Shown here: positions 23,777 to 32,845 of the stretch, in pieces
How the letters are laid out: every line of letters begins with the position of its first letter
Numbering within the stretch: position 1 is the stretch's first letter
Origin: an uncultured Alphaproteobacteria bacterium
GTDB lineage: Bacteria > Pseudomonadota > Alphaproteobacteria > RF32 > CAG-239
Direction: 5' to 3'
Length of the DNA: 37,445 nucleotides
Assembly (NCBI GenBank): GCA_944393665.1
Contig: CALYAX010000015.1
Location: 1-37,445, forward strand
Position numbers and translations under genes: made by a program
The notes under the pieces: model-generated
Seen by the model: only the letters and a program-made list of their open reading frames with translations
The model's database searches: none
Told to the model about the DNA's origin: nothing

Positions 23777-24460
23777 ATGAATACAAAATTCAAGATGATT
23801 CTCGATGATATTGACGCGGTGACGGCCCGGGATCCCGCCACCAGATCCCGGACCGAAGCTCTGCTGTGCTCCGCCGGATTGCAGGCTATTATAATTTATC
23901 GCGGCAGCCATTGGCTCTGGAAAAAAAACTGGAAGCTGACGGCAAGAGTTATTTCCCAGCTGGCCCGTTTTCTGACCGGAGTGGAAATTCATCCCGGTGC
24001 AACTATCGGCAGGGGCTTTTTTATTGATCACGGCATGGGCGTGGTTATTGGAGAAACGACGGAAATCGGCGACAACTGCACGCTTTATCACGGCGTAACA
24101 CTGGGCGGGTCGACAGTCTTTTCGCACAAAGGCAAGAATACTTCCAAGCGCCATCCGACACTTGGCAATAACGTTATCGTGGGAGCCGGCGCGCAAGTTT
24201 TGGGCCCGATTACCATCGGGGATAATGTCAAAATCGGTGCCAATGCGGTGTTGCTTAAGAACGTGGCCGCTGGCGAAACTGTCGTCGGTGTTCCGGCGCA
24301 TGAAGTAATCCGCGGCAAGAAAAAAGAACCGTCCGGATTTATGGCCTACGGCGTCTGCCCGACTGATGTTGATCCGGTTGACTGCCTGCTGCAAAACCTG
24401 CAGAAAGAAATTGACGATTTAAGCAAGCGACTAAAGGAACCAAAGGATGGAACCAAATAG
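23777..24460 (+). CDS. cysE: Serine O-acetyltransferase
   Basis: A 227-residue enzyme that acetylates serine as the first step of cysteine synthesis. It has the short (EpsC/plant-like) architecture: a brief helical N-terminal domain (1-65), then left-handed beta-helix hexapeptide repeats (about 67-195). Catalytic Asp84 and His85 lie in [12 protein letters not shown], and His126 in SKRHPTLG corresponds to the CoA-site His. The usual C-terminal Ile that docks in cysteine synthase is absent; the tail ends LKEPKDGTK. The last 14 bases overlap mnmA, so the two genes are coupled. The pairing fits, since MnmA needs sulfur derived from cysteine. Confidence 0.93.
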   Translation: MNTKFKMILDDIDAVTARDPATRSRTEALLCSAGLQAIIIYRGSHWLWKKNWKLTARVISQLARFLTGVEIHPGATIGRGFFIDHGMGVVIGETTEIGDNCTLYHGVTLGGSTVFSHKGKNTSKRHPTLGNNVIVGAGAQVLGPITIGDNVKIGANAVLLKNVAAGETVVGVPAHEVIRGKKKEPSGFMAYGVCPTDVDPVDCLLQNLQKEIDDLSKRLKEPKDGTK

Positions 24461-25541
24461 TTTGGGGCTTTCCAAGCTCCCGGAACACACCAGAGTCTGC
24501 GTCGCCATGTCCGGCGGCGTAGACAGCTCGGCAACGGTCTGCCTGCTGAAACAACAGGGGTATGATGTATTCGGGCTGACGATGGATTTGTTGGAACCAC
24601 CCTATGCACCGGCGGTTTCCTCAATCGCTGATGCTGCCAGAGTGGCCCGAAAACTTGGTATCGAGCATGAATATATCGATATGAAAGCTGAATTCCGGCG
24701 CGAAGTTGTTGACTATTTTACCAACACTTATTTAAGCGGACGGACTCCCTCCCCCTGCCTTATGTGCAATAAACAAATCAAGCTGGGACTCCTGGCGGAA
24801 GAAGCACGGAAACGCGGGGCCGATATCCTGGTTACCGGGCATTATGCCGAGGTTAGAATTGCCGAATCAGGCGCAGAACTTTACCGCGGAGCCGATCCGG
24901 CGCGCGACCAGAGTTATTTTCTCTTTGCCGTCAGCAAAAAAAACTTGCAAATGCTGCGCTGTCCGCTGGCCGCATATAGCAAAGAGCAAACCAGGGCTTT
25001 GGCGGCTGAAGCCGGGCTGGATATAGCCCGCAAAGCTGACAGCCAGGACATCTGCTTTGTCAATAACGGAAAATACGCAGAATTAATAGCCGCGCTTAAA
25101 CCGGAATTTAAAAATATCCCCGGAGAAATAACGACTGCTGCGGGCGAAGTATTGGGGACGCATAAAGGTCTGATTAATTACACAATCGGACAGCGCCGCG
25201 GTTTGGGTATCGGCGGCCGCAAAGGACATGATGAACGCGAAATATGGTATGTGACGGCTTTGGATGCCGTGCATAACCGGGTTATTGTGGGCAACGAAGC
25301 GGAATTATTCTGCTCTGAAGTCAGAATCAACGCGCTTAACTGGCTGGGTGAAGAAAGACCGGGAATTTTGGAATGCGCGGTAAAACTGCGGTCAAGGCAG
25401 CCTCTGGTTCCGGCTAAAGTGGAATTTGAGGGAGACGGTGCCGTGGTGCGCCTGCAGCAAAAATTTGCAGCGGCAGCTCCGGGACAGGGGTGTTGTTTTT
25501 ATAGCGGCAACCGGGTGATGGGCGGCGGCTTTATTTGCTGA
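24447..25541 (+). CDS. mnmA: tRNA-specific 2-thiouridylase
   Basis: A 364-residue cytosolic enzyme that thiolates U34 of tRNA-Lys, -Glu and -Gln. The PP-loop ATP site SGGVDSS is at 22-28. The two catalytic Cys are Cys107 in [10 protein letters not shown] and Cys203 in [14 protein letters not shown] (131-136) and DQSYFLF (154-160) match tRNA and ATP contacts, and the C-terminal beta-barrel runs from about 255. The ATG lies inside the cysE end, and AAAGGAACCAAAGG precedes it. The first 15 residues before the PP-loop are slightly longer than in E. coli. Confidence 0.96.
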   Translation: MEPNSLGLSKLPEHTRVCVAMSGGVDSSATVCLLKQQGYDVFGLTMDLLEPPYAPAVSSIADAARVARKLGIEHEYIDMKAEFRREVVDYFTNTYLSGRTPSPCLMCNKQIKLGLLAEEARKRGADILVTGHYAEVRIAESGAELYRGADPARDQSYFLFAVSKKNLQMLRCPLAAYSKEQTRALAAEAGLDIARKADSQDICFVNNGKYAELIAALKPEFKNIPGEITTAAGEVLGTHKGLINYTIGQRRGLGIGGRKGHDEREIWYVTALDAVHNRVIVGNEAELFCSEVRINALNWLGEERPGILECAVKLRSRQPLVPAKVEFEGDGAVVRLQQKFAAAAPGQGCCFYSGNRVMGGGFIC

Positions 25542-25620
25542 TAATTCATAAATTTGTAACTATTATTGTGCTAAAAAATAGTGTATTATGATAATAAGAG
25601 GACTAGTTTGGGAGGGCGTC

Positions 25621-26211
25621 ATGAAAAAATCTCTGTTATGTGCCGCGGCGGCCGGTTTTCTGCTTTTGGCAGGCACGGCAATGGCTCAGCTGCCTTCTAA
25701 TCCGTGGGACATCAAACCTAATGACGGTTATTTCGGCAATAATGTTGCCAATACCGACCCCACTCAGGCTCCGGTTTATAAAGATACCCCCAACGGTGCC
25801 GATATTCTGCCGGTTGACCCCTGGGCACGTGCCAGTGACAAAAGCGGAAAACAAACCTGGCGCGGCAGCGGCAATCACGGGCGGCTTAACTATGTCGGCG
25901 AAGCCACCACTTACGGAACCGCAATGGGGCAGGAAATGATTGCCCCGGAAGTCAACCGTCACAATATGCTGGTTATGACCCAGCATTTGCGCGATTTGGG
26001 ATATAAAATTCCTGCCGGATACGACCAGAAAATTAAAGATATGCCCCAGGCTTATGCCAAACAGCTGCGGGAAGCTTATGACAGCATCGGCCACGGAAAC
26101 AATCCGTTTGACACCATGTTTTCCGGATTTCTCGATGTGGTGGAAGACCAGTCCGGGCTGGATATGGAAAATATCCTGTTTAACAGTATCGACCTGATGT
26201 CCACCGATTAA
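25621..26211 (+). CDS. Secreted or periplasmic protein of unknown function
   Basis: A 196-residue protein with a clear Sec signal peptide: basic MKK, hydrophobic core, and a predicted cut after AMA (residue 22). The mature part starts QLPSNPWDIKPNDGYFGNN and is rich in Asn, Asp, Pro and Gly, with a central helical part (EMIAPEVNRHNMLVMTQHLRDLGYKIP). I recognise no domain. I set the start at the ATG preceded by GGGAGG; an in-frame ATG 11 codons upstream would spoil the signal peptide. The next gene, also secreted, follows after 18 bases, so the two may act together in the envelope. Confidence 0.75.
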   Translation: MKKSLLCAAAAGFLLLAGTAMAQLPSNPWDIKPNDGYFGNNVANTDPTQAPVYKDTPNGADILPVDPWARASDKSGKQTWRGSGNHGRLNYVGEATTYGTAMGQEMIAPEVNRHNMLVMTQHLRDLGYKIPAGYDQKIKDMPQAYAKQLREAYDSIGHGNNPFDTMFSGFLDVVEDQSGLDMENILFNSIDLMSTD

Positions 26212-26229
26212 AAAAATGCAGGAAGTCAT

Positions 26230-26736
26230 ATGAACAAATATTTAACCGCTTTGACTATGCTTTGTGTTCTGGGATTTTCTTCCGAAGTTCCGGCACAAAC
26301 TTTTATGCGCCGGGTTCATACTCCGGTTCAGCCGGAAACCGTCCAAACCCGGGCGGCAGGCACCGAAACAGTAGCCGCCGGAGAAACCGTTTCCGATGAA
26401 GACGCCCTGACACCGGAAGAGCTGGCCGCAATCGAAAACAAGTTAAATGCCCGGGTAACCGCGGCTGAAAAAGTTGAAATGCAGGCGCCGATCCGCAAAT
26501 CCAATAAAATTGTTTCCCGCAATATGCGGCCGGAAGAAGCCCGGCGGCTGGTTGATGCCCTGAACGCCGTGGAAAAGACCAAAACCCGGCGCGCTAATCT
26601 GGCTTCAGAATCCGGAAAACTGCAGCAAGCTGAAAAAATTAACATCAATGTTTATGACAGCAAACAGATTGAACAGCTGCTCAATCAAAAAACGCTGGGC
26701 GACGAGCCTCAAATTCCGGTTGTCTCAGAGCAATAA
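26230..26736 (+). CDS. Secreted or periplasmic protein of unknown function
   Basis: A 168-residue protein with a Sec signal peptide (hydrophobic core 5-18, likely cut after VPA at residue 22). The mature part is low-complexity and rich in Ala, Glu, Thr and Val, with a long helical region (EELAAIENKLNARVTAAEKVEMQ and PEEARRLVDALNAVEKTK) that could form a coiled coil. No family recognised. GGAAG precedes the ATG. It lies between another secreted unknown and trmJ (12 bases downstream), which suggests cotranscription rather than shared function with trmJ. Confidence 0.7.
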   Translation: MNKYLTALTMLCVLGFSSEVPAQTFMRRVHTPVQPETVQTRAAGTETVAAGETVSDEDALTPEELAAIENKLNARVTAAEKVEMQAPIRKSNKIVSRNMRPEEARRLVDALNAVEKTKTRRANLASESGKLQQAEKININVYDSKQIEQLLNQKTLGDEPQIPVVSEQ

Positions 26737-26748
26737 TCAGGTATCTCC

Positions 26749-27483
26749 ATGAACGAAATTCATCCTTATGTTATTTTAGTCGAACCGCAGTTAGCGGAAA
26801 ATGTCGGTATGGCGGCCCGGGCGATGATGAACTGCGGCCTTTACCATATGCGCCTGGTTAATCCGCGCGAATATCATTTGTCAGACAAAGCAGTTGCCGC
26901 CTCCTCCAATGCCGGAGAGATTCTTGAAAAGGCAGAAGTTTTCGGCTCTACCCGGGAAGCTCTTGCCGATTTGCAGCTGGTTATGGCGACCACGGCACGC
27001 CACCGCGACCAGGTTAAGCCGGTTTATACAGCTGACCGGGCGGCCGAAAAACTTAACCAGGCCGGAGCCCGGGGTATCAACTGCGGCATTTTGTTCGGCC
27101 CTGAACGAACCGGGCTGCATAATGATGATGTCTCTCTGGCGGACGCTATTATCAATATTCCGCTAAATCCCCGTCATTGTTCTCTGAACCTTTCGCAAGC
27201 CGTCCTGCTGGCCGGATACGAATATTACAAGACCCAGATTTCGGCTCCGGCCGAACAGCTGGTGACCAACCACGGAACACCGGCGGAAAAAGATAAGGTG
27301 CTGGGATTTGTGGACTATCTGCAAAACAAGCTTTCTGACTGCGGCAATTATAAGATTGACGGCCAGCGGGAAAAGCTTGAAATCAACCTGCGCAATATTT
27401 TTACACGGGCACAAATAACCGAACAGGAACTCAACACCCTGTACGGTGCCGTCAATTATCTATCCAAAGGCCACAGCGAATAA
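26749..27483 (+). CDS. trmJ: tRNA (cytidine/uridine-2'-O-)-methyltransferase TrmJ-like
   Basis: A 244-residue SPOUT (SpoU/TrmH class) methyltransferase that methylates the ribose of position 32 in tRNAs. SPOUT motifs are visible: motif 1 VILVEPQLAENVGMAARAMMNCGL (8-31), motif 2 ILFGPERTGLHNDDVSLADAIINIP (about 108-132) and motif 3 NPRHCSLNLSQAVLLAGYEYY (about 134-154), which form the knotted SAM site. A helical C-terminal extension (about 170-244) is as in TrmJ. The closely related TrmL is shorter, so TrmJ is the better name. Confidence 0.9.
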   Translation: MNEIHPYVILVEPQLAENVGMAARAMMNCGLYHMRLVNPREYHLSDKAVAASSNAGEILEKAEVFGSTREALADLQLVMATTARHRDQVKPVYTADRAAEKLNQAGARGINCGILFGPERTGLHNDDVSLADAIINIPLNPRHCSLNLSQAVLLAGYEYYKTQISAPAEQLVTNHGTPAEKDKVLGFVDYLQNKLSDCGNYKIDGQREKLEINLRNIFTRAQITEQELNTLYGAVNYLSKGHSE

Positions 27484-27548
27484 ACTTTACTTTAAGTGAT
27501 TGATATATATATTAATCTTGTCGTGTCCTAAAATACAGGAGAGATTTA

Positions 27549-28859
27549 ATGTGGTCAAATAACCAGATGATGCTGGCCGTTACTATTCTGGTCATCAGTT
27601 ATGTTTTACTGTTTACGGAAAAACTTAACCGCGCCGTGGTCGCCATTTTGGGCACGGTTTTAATGATTTTTGCAGGAATCCTGACACAGGAAAGCGCCAT
27701 TGCTGCCATTGACTTTAATACGCTGGCGCTTTTAATCGGCATGATGACGATTGTCGGAATCGGCGAGAAATCAGGCATGTTTCAGTTTGTGGCAATCTGG
27801 TCAGCCCAAAAAGTGGGCGGAAATCCCCGGCTGCTGCTGGCAGCAATGGCTTTGATTACGGCGGTCTTTTCAGCTTTTTTAGATAACGTCACGACAGTTT
27901 TGCTGATGGTGCCGATTATTCTGCAAGTTACCAAAAAACTGGAGGTGAATCCCTACCCGTTTTTGATTATGGCAATCTTAGCCTCCAACATTGGCGGAAC
28001 GGCAACGCTGATCGGCGATCCCCCGAATATTTTAATCGGGTCGGCGCTCAATCTGTCTTTCATGGATTTTATCTACAATCTGACACCGATTGTAACGGCC
28101 GTGATGGCGGTGCTGCTTCTCGCTCTTGACCTTTTATGGGGCCGGCACATGAAAACCACGCCGGAAAAACGCCAGCTGGTTTTGGCAATGAATGCCCGCG
28201 AGGCCATTACAGAAACGGATTTGATGTGGAAATCGCTGTTTATGCTGATTGCCGTGATTATCGGATTTATTGCCGCCGAGCATGTCCATATCGCCAACGG
28301 AACAATTGCCATGGGCGGCGCGGCGCTCATGCTGATGCTTTACACCGTCGGGAAAGACAACCATAAGCGCGATCACCATATTGAAGAAGCTTTTAATTTG
28401 GTGGATTGGACGACTATTTTCTTCTTTGCCGGTTTATTTGCTTTGGTTTTCGGCCTTGAACAGGCCGGTGCCCTGGAACCGCTGGCCGATTTGTTCATTA
28501 ACAGCGCCGCAGGAAGTACCTCGCGCGCGGCAATGATCATGTTGTGGCTGTCAGCTTTCGGATCGGCAATCTTAGGCAATATTCCGTTTGTGGCAACGAT
28601 GATTCCGTTGATTAAAAATGTGGAGGAGGCCTTTGGCGGCCGTGAAGCAATGATGCCGGTTTGGTGGGCCCTGTCACTGGGTGCCTGTTTCGGGGGAAAC
28701 GGTTCGCTGATTGCGGCTTCTGCCAATGTTATTGTTGCCGGCATGGCCAACAAAGAGGGAATCCGTATCAGTTTTATGCGATTTTTGATTTATGCGGTGC
28801 CGACTATGCTGATCTCAACTTTGCTGGCCGCCGTTTACCTTTATGCCCGCTATTTTTAA
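27549..28859 (+). CDS. ArsB/NhaD-type ion permease (first of tandem pair)
   Basis: A 436-residue polytopic membrane protein of the ion transporter superfamily (ArsB/NhaD/CitM-like). About eleven hydrophobic segments are evident. Family motifs are DFNTLALLIGMMTIVGI (about 56-72), FSAFLDNVTTVLLMVPI (about 113-129) and the first hairpin NIGGTATLIGDPPNILIGSA (about 150-169), plus GNIPFVATMIPL and CFGGNGSLIAASANV in the second half (the repeat-swapped counterpart). The substrate may be Na+/H+ exchange, an oxyanion or a carboxylate; sequence does not decide. GGAGAGATTT precedes the ATG. It lies 65 bases after trmJ and 71 bases before its paralogue. Confidence 0.88.
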   Translation: MWSNNQMMLAVTILVISYVLLFTEKLNRAVVAILGTVLMIFAGILTQESAIAAIDFNTLALLIGMMTIVGIGEKSGMFQFVAIWSAQKVGGNPRLLLAAMALITAVFSAFLDNVTTVLLMVPIILQVTKKLEVNPYPFLIMAILASNIGGTATLIGDPPNILIGSALNLSFMDFIYNLTPIVTAVMAVLLLALDLLWGRHMKTTPEKRQLVLAMNAREAITETDLMWKSLFMLIAVIIGFIAAEHVHIANGTIAMGGAALMLMLYTVGKDNHKRDHHIEEAFNLVDWTTIFFFAGLFALVFGLEQAGALEPLADLFINSAAGSTSRAAMIMLWLSAFGSAILGNIPFVATMIPLIKNVEEAFGGREAMMPVWWALSLGACFGGNGSLIAASANVIVAGMANKEGIRISFMRFLIYAVPTMLISTLLAAVYLYARYF

Positions 28860-28930
28860 GGCAAATTAACAGAATCTTTAAGACTTTTCAGATATAGCTA
28901 AAGTAGTTTTAACGTTAAGGAACTTAACTG

Positions 28931-30247
28931 ATGGTCTTTGGATTAGATGCCAAAATTGTGGCAGCGGCGATTGTTATTATTGCCTATGTCATTTTGTTTA
29001 CTGAAAAAATTAACCGCGCCGTGGTCGCACTGCTTGCTGCCTCGGTTATGATTTTCACAGGGATTTTAACCCAGAGCACCGCTTTTCAGGGAATAGACTT
29101 TAATACCCTGGCCCTGCTCATTGGTATGATGACTATTGTCGGAATCTGTGAGAAAACCGGTGTTTTTCAGTTTGTAGCCATTTGGGCCGCCCAGAAAGTG
29201 CATGCGCAGCCGCGGGGGATTTTGATTGTTCTGGCCGTGGTTACCGCTGTTTTTTCGGCCTTTTTGGATAATGTGACAACAGTGCTGCTGATTGTTCCGG
29301 TCACTTTGCAGATTACTAAAAAGCTCGGCGTGCCGACTTATCCCTATCTGCTGATTGAAATCTTTGCTTCCAATATCGGCGGAACGGCAACCCTGATCGG
29401 CGATCCGCCGAATATTCTGATCGGTTCGGCTTTAGACCTGTCATTTATGGACTTTATGAAAGAACTGACGCCGGTCGTAATTGTTTGTATGATCTTTTTA
29501 ATCGGTGTTTTTGACTTTTTCTGGGGGCGCCGCCTGGTTTCAACAACCCGCCGCCGCAACGCCGTTATGAAGCTTGAAGCCAAAGAAGCAATTGAAGATT
29601 ACGGCCTGCTGGCCAAAGCCATGACCGTTTTGGCCCTGGTGATTGCCGGTTTTATCAGCGCAGAGCATCTGCATATCGCCAACGGGACAATTGCCATGTT
29701 CGGCGGGGCGCTGCTGCTCCTGCTGTATACCTGGGGAAATAACCACGAACAGCGCGACAACAAAATCGAAAAGATTTTTGCCATAGTGGACTGGACAACC
29801 ATCTTTTTCTTTGCCGGACTGTTTGTCATCGTTTACGGTTTGGAAGTGACCGGCGTATTGGGAATTCTCGGCCATAAGCTGGTAGAGCTGACCGCCGGAA
29901 ATATTCAAAAAGCAAGTATGCTGATTCTGTGGGTGTCGGCGATTGTTTCGGCCGCTATTGATAATATTCCTTTCGTCGCAACAATGATTCCGATGCTAAA
30001 ATCAATGGAACCGGCGATGGGCGGCCGCGAAGCAATGATGCCGGTTTGGTGGGCCCTGTCACTGGGCGCCTGTTTCGGCGGCAACGGAACACTGATCGGC
30101 GCCTCAGCCAATGTGATTGTGGCAGGCATGGCCAGCCGCAGCGGCCACCCGATCAGCTTCTTGGGCTTTATGCTCTGGTCAATGCCGATTATGCTGATGA
30201 CCATTGTTATTGCCTCTGTTTATCTATATGTTCAGTACTTTATCTAA
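28931..30247 (+). CDS. ArsB/NhaD-type ion permease (second of tandem pair)
   Basis: A 438-residue paralogue of the preceding permease, collinear along its whole length. The same motifs occur: DFNTLALLIGMMTIVGI, FSAFLDNVTTVLLIVPV, NIGGTATLIGDPPNILIGSA, DNIPFVATMIPM and CFGGNGTLIGASANVIVAGMA. Most differences are in loops and in the helix after the first hairpin. The pair arose by tandem duplication. A 38-base stretch identical between the copies (28644-28681 and 30029-30066) stands out against otherwise diverged codons. Two copies may form a heterodimer or differ in substrate. TTAAGGAACTTAACTG precedes the ATG, and a terminator follows. Confidence 0.88.
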   Translation: MVFGLDAKIVAAAIVIIAYVILFTEKINRAVVALLAASVMIFTGILTQSTAFQGIDFNTLALLIGMMTIVGICEKTGVFQFVAIWAAQKVHAQPRGILIVLAVVTAVFSAFLDNVTTVLLIVPVTLQITKKLGVPTYPYLLIEIFASNIGGTATLIGDPPNILIGSALDLSFMDFMKELTPVVIVCMIFLIGVFDFFWGRRLVSTTRRRNAVMKLEAKEAIEDYGLLAKAMTVLALVIAGFISAEHLHIANGTIAMFGGALLLLLYTWGNNHEQRDNKIEKIFAIVDWTTIFFFAGLFVIVYGLEVTGVLGILGHKLVELTAGNIQKASMLILWVSAIVSAAIDNIPFVATMIPMLKSMEPAMGGREAMMPVWWALSLGACFGGNGTLIGASANVIVAGMASRSGHPISFLGFMLWSMPIMLMTIVIASVYLYVQYFI

Positions 30248-30249
30248 GC

Positions 30250-30278
30250 AAAAAGGGAGCCCAAAGGCTCCCTTTTTT
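30250..30278. terminator. Shared terminator between the permease and the M16 gene
   Basis: AAAAAGGGAGCC and GGCTCCCTTTTTT pair around a CAAA loop. It also contains the last bases of the convergent M16-like gene. Confidence 0.88.
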
Positions 30279-31473
30279 AATATTGAGAAACAATTTCCTC
30301 ATAGCCGGGACACGGTAATTCCGTGCTGGCTACAAATGTCAGCGGCGTCGAGAAGATTTCCCGGGCCATGTCTTGTACGTCCCTTGCCGTTACCAGCGGA
30401 ATTTCGCTGATTTTGGCGGAAGTATCGTACATATGCCCACTGCGGAATGTCTGCCAAGCGGTTTCAATGCAGAGATTGTCCCCGGTCAGCAAAACAATCT
30501 TATTGGCCATCACCAGGTTTTTGCTGGTTTCAAGCCGGCGCGGACTGGCCAGTTCATTTTTCAGGCGGGCGATATTTCGCGTTACCACCTCAATGACGGC
30601 CGCGTTGTCCGGTTCATGAGAACTGATGGCAATCTGCAGCATGCGGTAACCGTAGTAACCGACAATTCCGACATGAGAATCGACATCGAAACATATTTCT
30701 CCGTCATTGAATGAGCGTTCCAATCGGCCGTTCAATATCTGTATCAGAACATGCAACTCCGGACGGTGCATTATGCCGGAGATATCAAAGCCGAACAGCA
30801 TGATGTCTTTTTTACCGAAATGCGGCAAAATGCCATAGCCTCCGGTGTAAAGGCTTGCTTTTTCCGGCTGGCGGGTTTCGCCAAAGTCCATCATGTCAAA
30901 AAACTGTTCAACTTTCTCCACCAGTTCTTCATGGTTAATGTTGCCGGAAGCAACGATAACCAGATTGCGGCTGGTGTAATACTTCGTTTTAAAGTCTGCC
31001 AGCTGCTGCGGCGTGATTTTGCTCACGCATTTGACATAATTTTCCGGGTCCCAAGAAATCCGGTTATTATGGCAGGCAGTGAATTTGAACATCAGTTTTG
31101 CCTGACGATCCAGCAAACAAGCCCGGTCGCGGGTATGTTTTATCAAATCTTCTTTTTCCAGTTCAACCAGATCCGGGCTGAAATGCCCCGTCTGCACCAA
31201 GTCAGCTATGGAAGCCAACGCTTTGTTCCATTCCGTTTTGGGAACCTCACATGAATAAGAAGTGATGGTTCCGCCGTAAACAGCCTGGATTAAGTTAGGC
31301 GTGTTTTGGTTGCGGATGAGATAGTTCTCCAGAACCGCGCAGGTCCCCAGATTCTCATTGGTTTCATCAAGGTGGCCGACATGGAAGTTGGCTGTTAAAA
31401 AGATTTTTTCCGACGGCACATTAATCGTAATTACTTTAATGCCGTTTCTCAGGGTTGTTTCATTTGTGTTCAT
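30277..31473 (-). CDS. M16-family (insulinase/MPP-like) protein without the zinc-binding motif
   Basis: A 398-residue protein with the fold pattern of M16 metallopeptidases: an opening TTLRNGIKVITINVP, an N-terminal domain to about 200, and a second domain to the end (ARLKNELASPRRLETSKNLVMANKIVL near 300-326). In active members this position reads HxxEH (HFLEH). Here the aligned stretch is AVLEN at 46-50, so both zinc His are lost and only the Glu remains. It should therefore be catalytically dead, like the alpha subunit of mitochondrial processing peptidase, and may support an active partner encoded elsewhere. I chose the ATG start; a TTG eight codons upstream is also in frame, and neither has a good ribosome site. 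Confidence 0.8.
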   Translation of the reverse strand: MNTNETTLRNGIKVITINVPSEKIFLTANFHVGHLDETNENLGTCAVLENYLIRNQNTPNLIQAVYGGTITSYSCEVPKTEWNKALASIADLVQTGHFSPDLVELEKEDLIKHTRDRACLLDRQAKLMFKFTACHNNRISWDPENYVKCVSKITPQQLADFKTKYYTSRNLVIVASGNINHEELVEKVEQFFDMMDFGETRQPEKASLYTGGYGILPHFGKKDIMLFGFDISGIMHRPELHVLIQILNGRLERSFNDGEICFDVDSHVGIVGYYGYRMLQIAISSHEPDNAAVIEVVTRNIARLKNELASPRRLETSKNLVMANKIVLLTGDNLCIETAWQTFRSGHMYDTSAKISEIPLVTARDVQDMAREIFSTPLTFVASTELPCPGYEEIVSQY

Positions 31474-31570
31474 AATATATAAATTTTTATGCCGCAAGCG
31501 GCGTTAAACAATAATTTTATCTATGACCGTGTTGTAAAATATTATGGATATTTTGTCAAGAATTAAAAGA

Positions 31571-31597
31571 AAACCCTCATAAAAAATGAGGGTTTTT
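31571..31597. terminator. Terminator after bamE
   Basis: AAACCCTCAT and ATGAGGGTTTTT pair around an AAAAA loop, with T or A runs on each side. It lies just downstream of the bamE stop on the minus strand. Confidence 0.85.
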
Positions 31598-31613
31598 GTG
31601 AAAATTTAAGGAG

Positions 31614-32084
31614 TTACAATCCGGTGCTGTTATTGTTCATAAACGGATTATACTGACCGACTCCGCCAAAATATTTTTGAAAGAAGCCGGGTTCCTGGCC
31701 GTAAGCCTCGGTTTCATCGCTGCTGACCTGCACTTTTTCGCCGTCAGCCTTAGACAAACGGGTAATTTCGGCGACTTCGTCTTTGTCATTAAAGCGGATA
31801 GTCAAAACATCGCGGCTGATTTCCTCCGGCTTGAAAAAAGCCACCCGTTTTATATCCGACGACATATAAATCCAAGTGTTTTTATCAAAAGAAACAACCG
31901 TTGACGGCGCTCCCAGTATCCGGCGGACTTCTTCCCGGCTGGAACCGACCTTGACCTGGCTGATCCGTTCCGGAGTAGGCATATTGCCGTTATGGGTGAC
32001 AAACCATTCGTTAGTGCGTTCGGTTGAACAGGCGGCCAACAGCACCACCAGTCCGGCAGTCCAGAGCAATTTGTTTATTGACAT
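31614..32084 (-). CDS. bamE: Outer-membrane assembly lipoprotein BamE (SmpA/OmlA)
   Basis: A 156-residue lipoprotein component of the BAM complex that inserts beta-barrel proteins in the outer membrane. The signal peptide ends in a lipobox LAAC with Cys19 as the lipidated residue. The SmpA/OmlA domain covers about 38-112: ERISQVKVGSSREEVRRILGAPSTV (the typical G-x-s-x-eeV...lG-P) and then WIYMSSD...VLTIRFNDKDEVAEI. A polar C-terminal tail of about 40 residues is longer than in E. coli BamE. AAGGAT precedes the ATG. It is divergent from yceD across 65 bases, an arrangement common in alphaproteobacteria. Confidence 0.93.
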   Translation of the reverse strand: MSINKLLWTAGLVVLLAACSTERTNEWFVTHNGNMPTPERISQVKVGSSREEVRRILGAPSTVVSFDKNTWIYMSSDIKRVAFFKPEEISRDVLTIRFNDKDEVAEITRLSKADGEKVQVSSDETEAYGQEPGFFQKYFGGVGQYNPFMNNNSTGL

Positions 32085-32149
32085 CTTAAAATCCTTGAAG
32101 TTATATCTTTGCTATATTTAATCGCTTTTATAACACAAGGAAACTTTGA

Positions 32150-32668
32150 ATGCAAAATCTTTTTTCTTACCCTTTGGATGTCGACGAGCTGGGATCGGCC
32201 CTGCGCCGGTATAAACTGAAAGCGGGGCCTGACGAACTGGCATATATTAAAGAAGTGCTTAAAGTTGACGATGTTAAGTCTTTTGAAAGCCAAATGGAAG
32301 TCAAGCTATATAAAAGCGCGCACCGGCTGGAAGTCCGCGGTGTCGCCAAAGCCGATATTGAGCTGACGAGCGTTATTTCCCTGGAAAAATTTGTGAAAAC
32401 TTACGCGCCGGAATTTACGGTAATTTTTGATACGCAGATGACGCTGCAGGAATTGCGGGAAATAGAATTTGATTTTGAGGACGATGTTCCCGATGTTATT
32501 ATCAACGGAAAAATCGACCTGGCAGAGATTGCCATGGAGCAGATTGCTTTGGTAATTGACGATTTTCCCCGCAAAGACGGCGAGGTGTTTGAATTTAAGT
32601 CCGAATTTGACGAAGAAACGACTCAGGCAATGAATCCGTTTGCGGCCCTGGCCAAGCTGAAAAAGTAG
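32150..32668 (+). CDS. YceD/DUF177-family protein
   Basis: A 172-residue acidic cytosolic protein of the DUF177 family, which in other bacteria is paired with rpmF and implicated in 23S rRNA handling. The family's C-terminal signature is visible as DVIINGKIDLAEIAMEQIALVIDDFPRKDG (about 123-152), where members usually have a -DL-elv-eel-LalP-P pattern. The family's Cys residues are lacking, which occurs in the alphaproteobacterial group. An AAGGAAAC ribosome site precedes the ATG. A gap of 177 bases before rpmF holds candidate promoters. Confidence 0.85.
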   Translation: MQNLFSYPLDVDELGSALRRYKLKAGPDELAYIKEVLKVDDVKSFESQMEVKLYKSAHRLEVRGVAKADIELTSVISLEKFVKTYAPEFTVIFDTQMTLQELREIEFDFEDDVPDVIINGKIDLAEIAMEQIALVIDDFPRKDGEVFEFKSEFDEETTQAMNPFAALAKLKK

Positions 32669-32709
32669 TTTTCAGCAGGCAAAATTTAATCTCCGACTTA
32701 AAATAGTCC

Positions 32710-32802
32710 TTGCCAAAACCGAAAATATTGAGTAAAAGAGGGGCAGAATTTCGCAAATAGACATTTTAGAGGGTTGATTTTATGAATCAATTACGCTAAT
32801 AA
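32710..32802 (+). promoter_or_regulatory. Two candidate promoters ahead of rpmF
   Basis: The first is TTGCCA, a 17-base spacer and TAAAAG (32710-32738). The second is TTGATT, 17 bases and TAATAA (32774-32802); its -35 side overlaps an inverted repeat, TTGATT-N5-AATCAA. Either could drive rpmF-plsX-fabH separately from yceD. Confidence 0.4.
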
Positions 32803-32845
32803 TGTCGGTTGAATTTATTAATAACTTTAATCAGAGTACAAGAAA

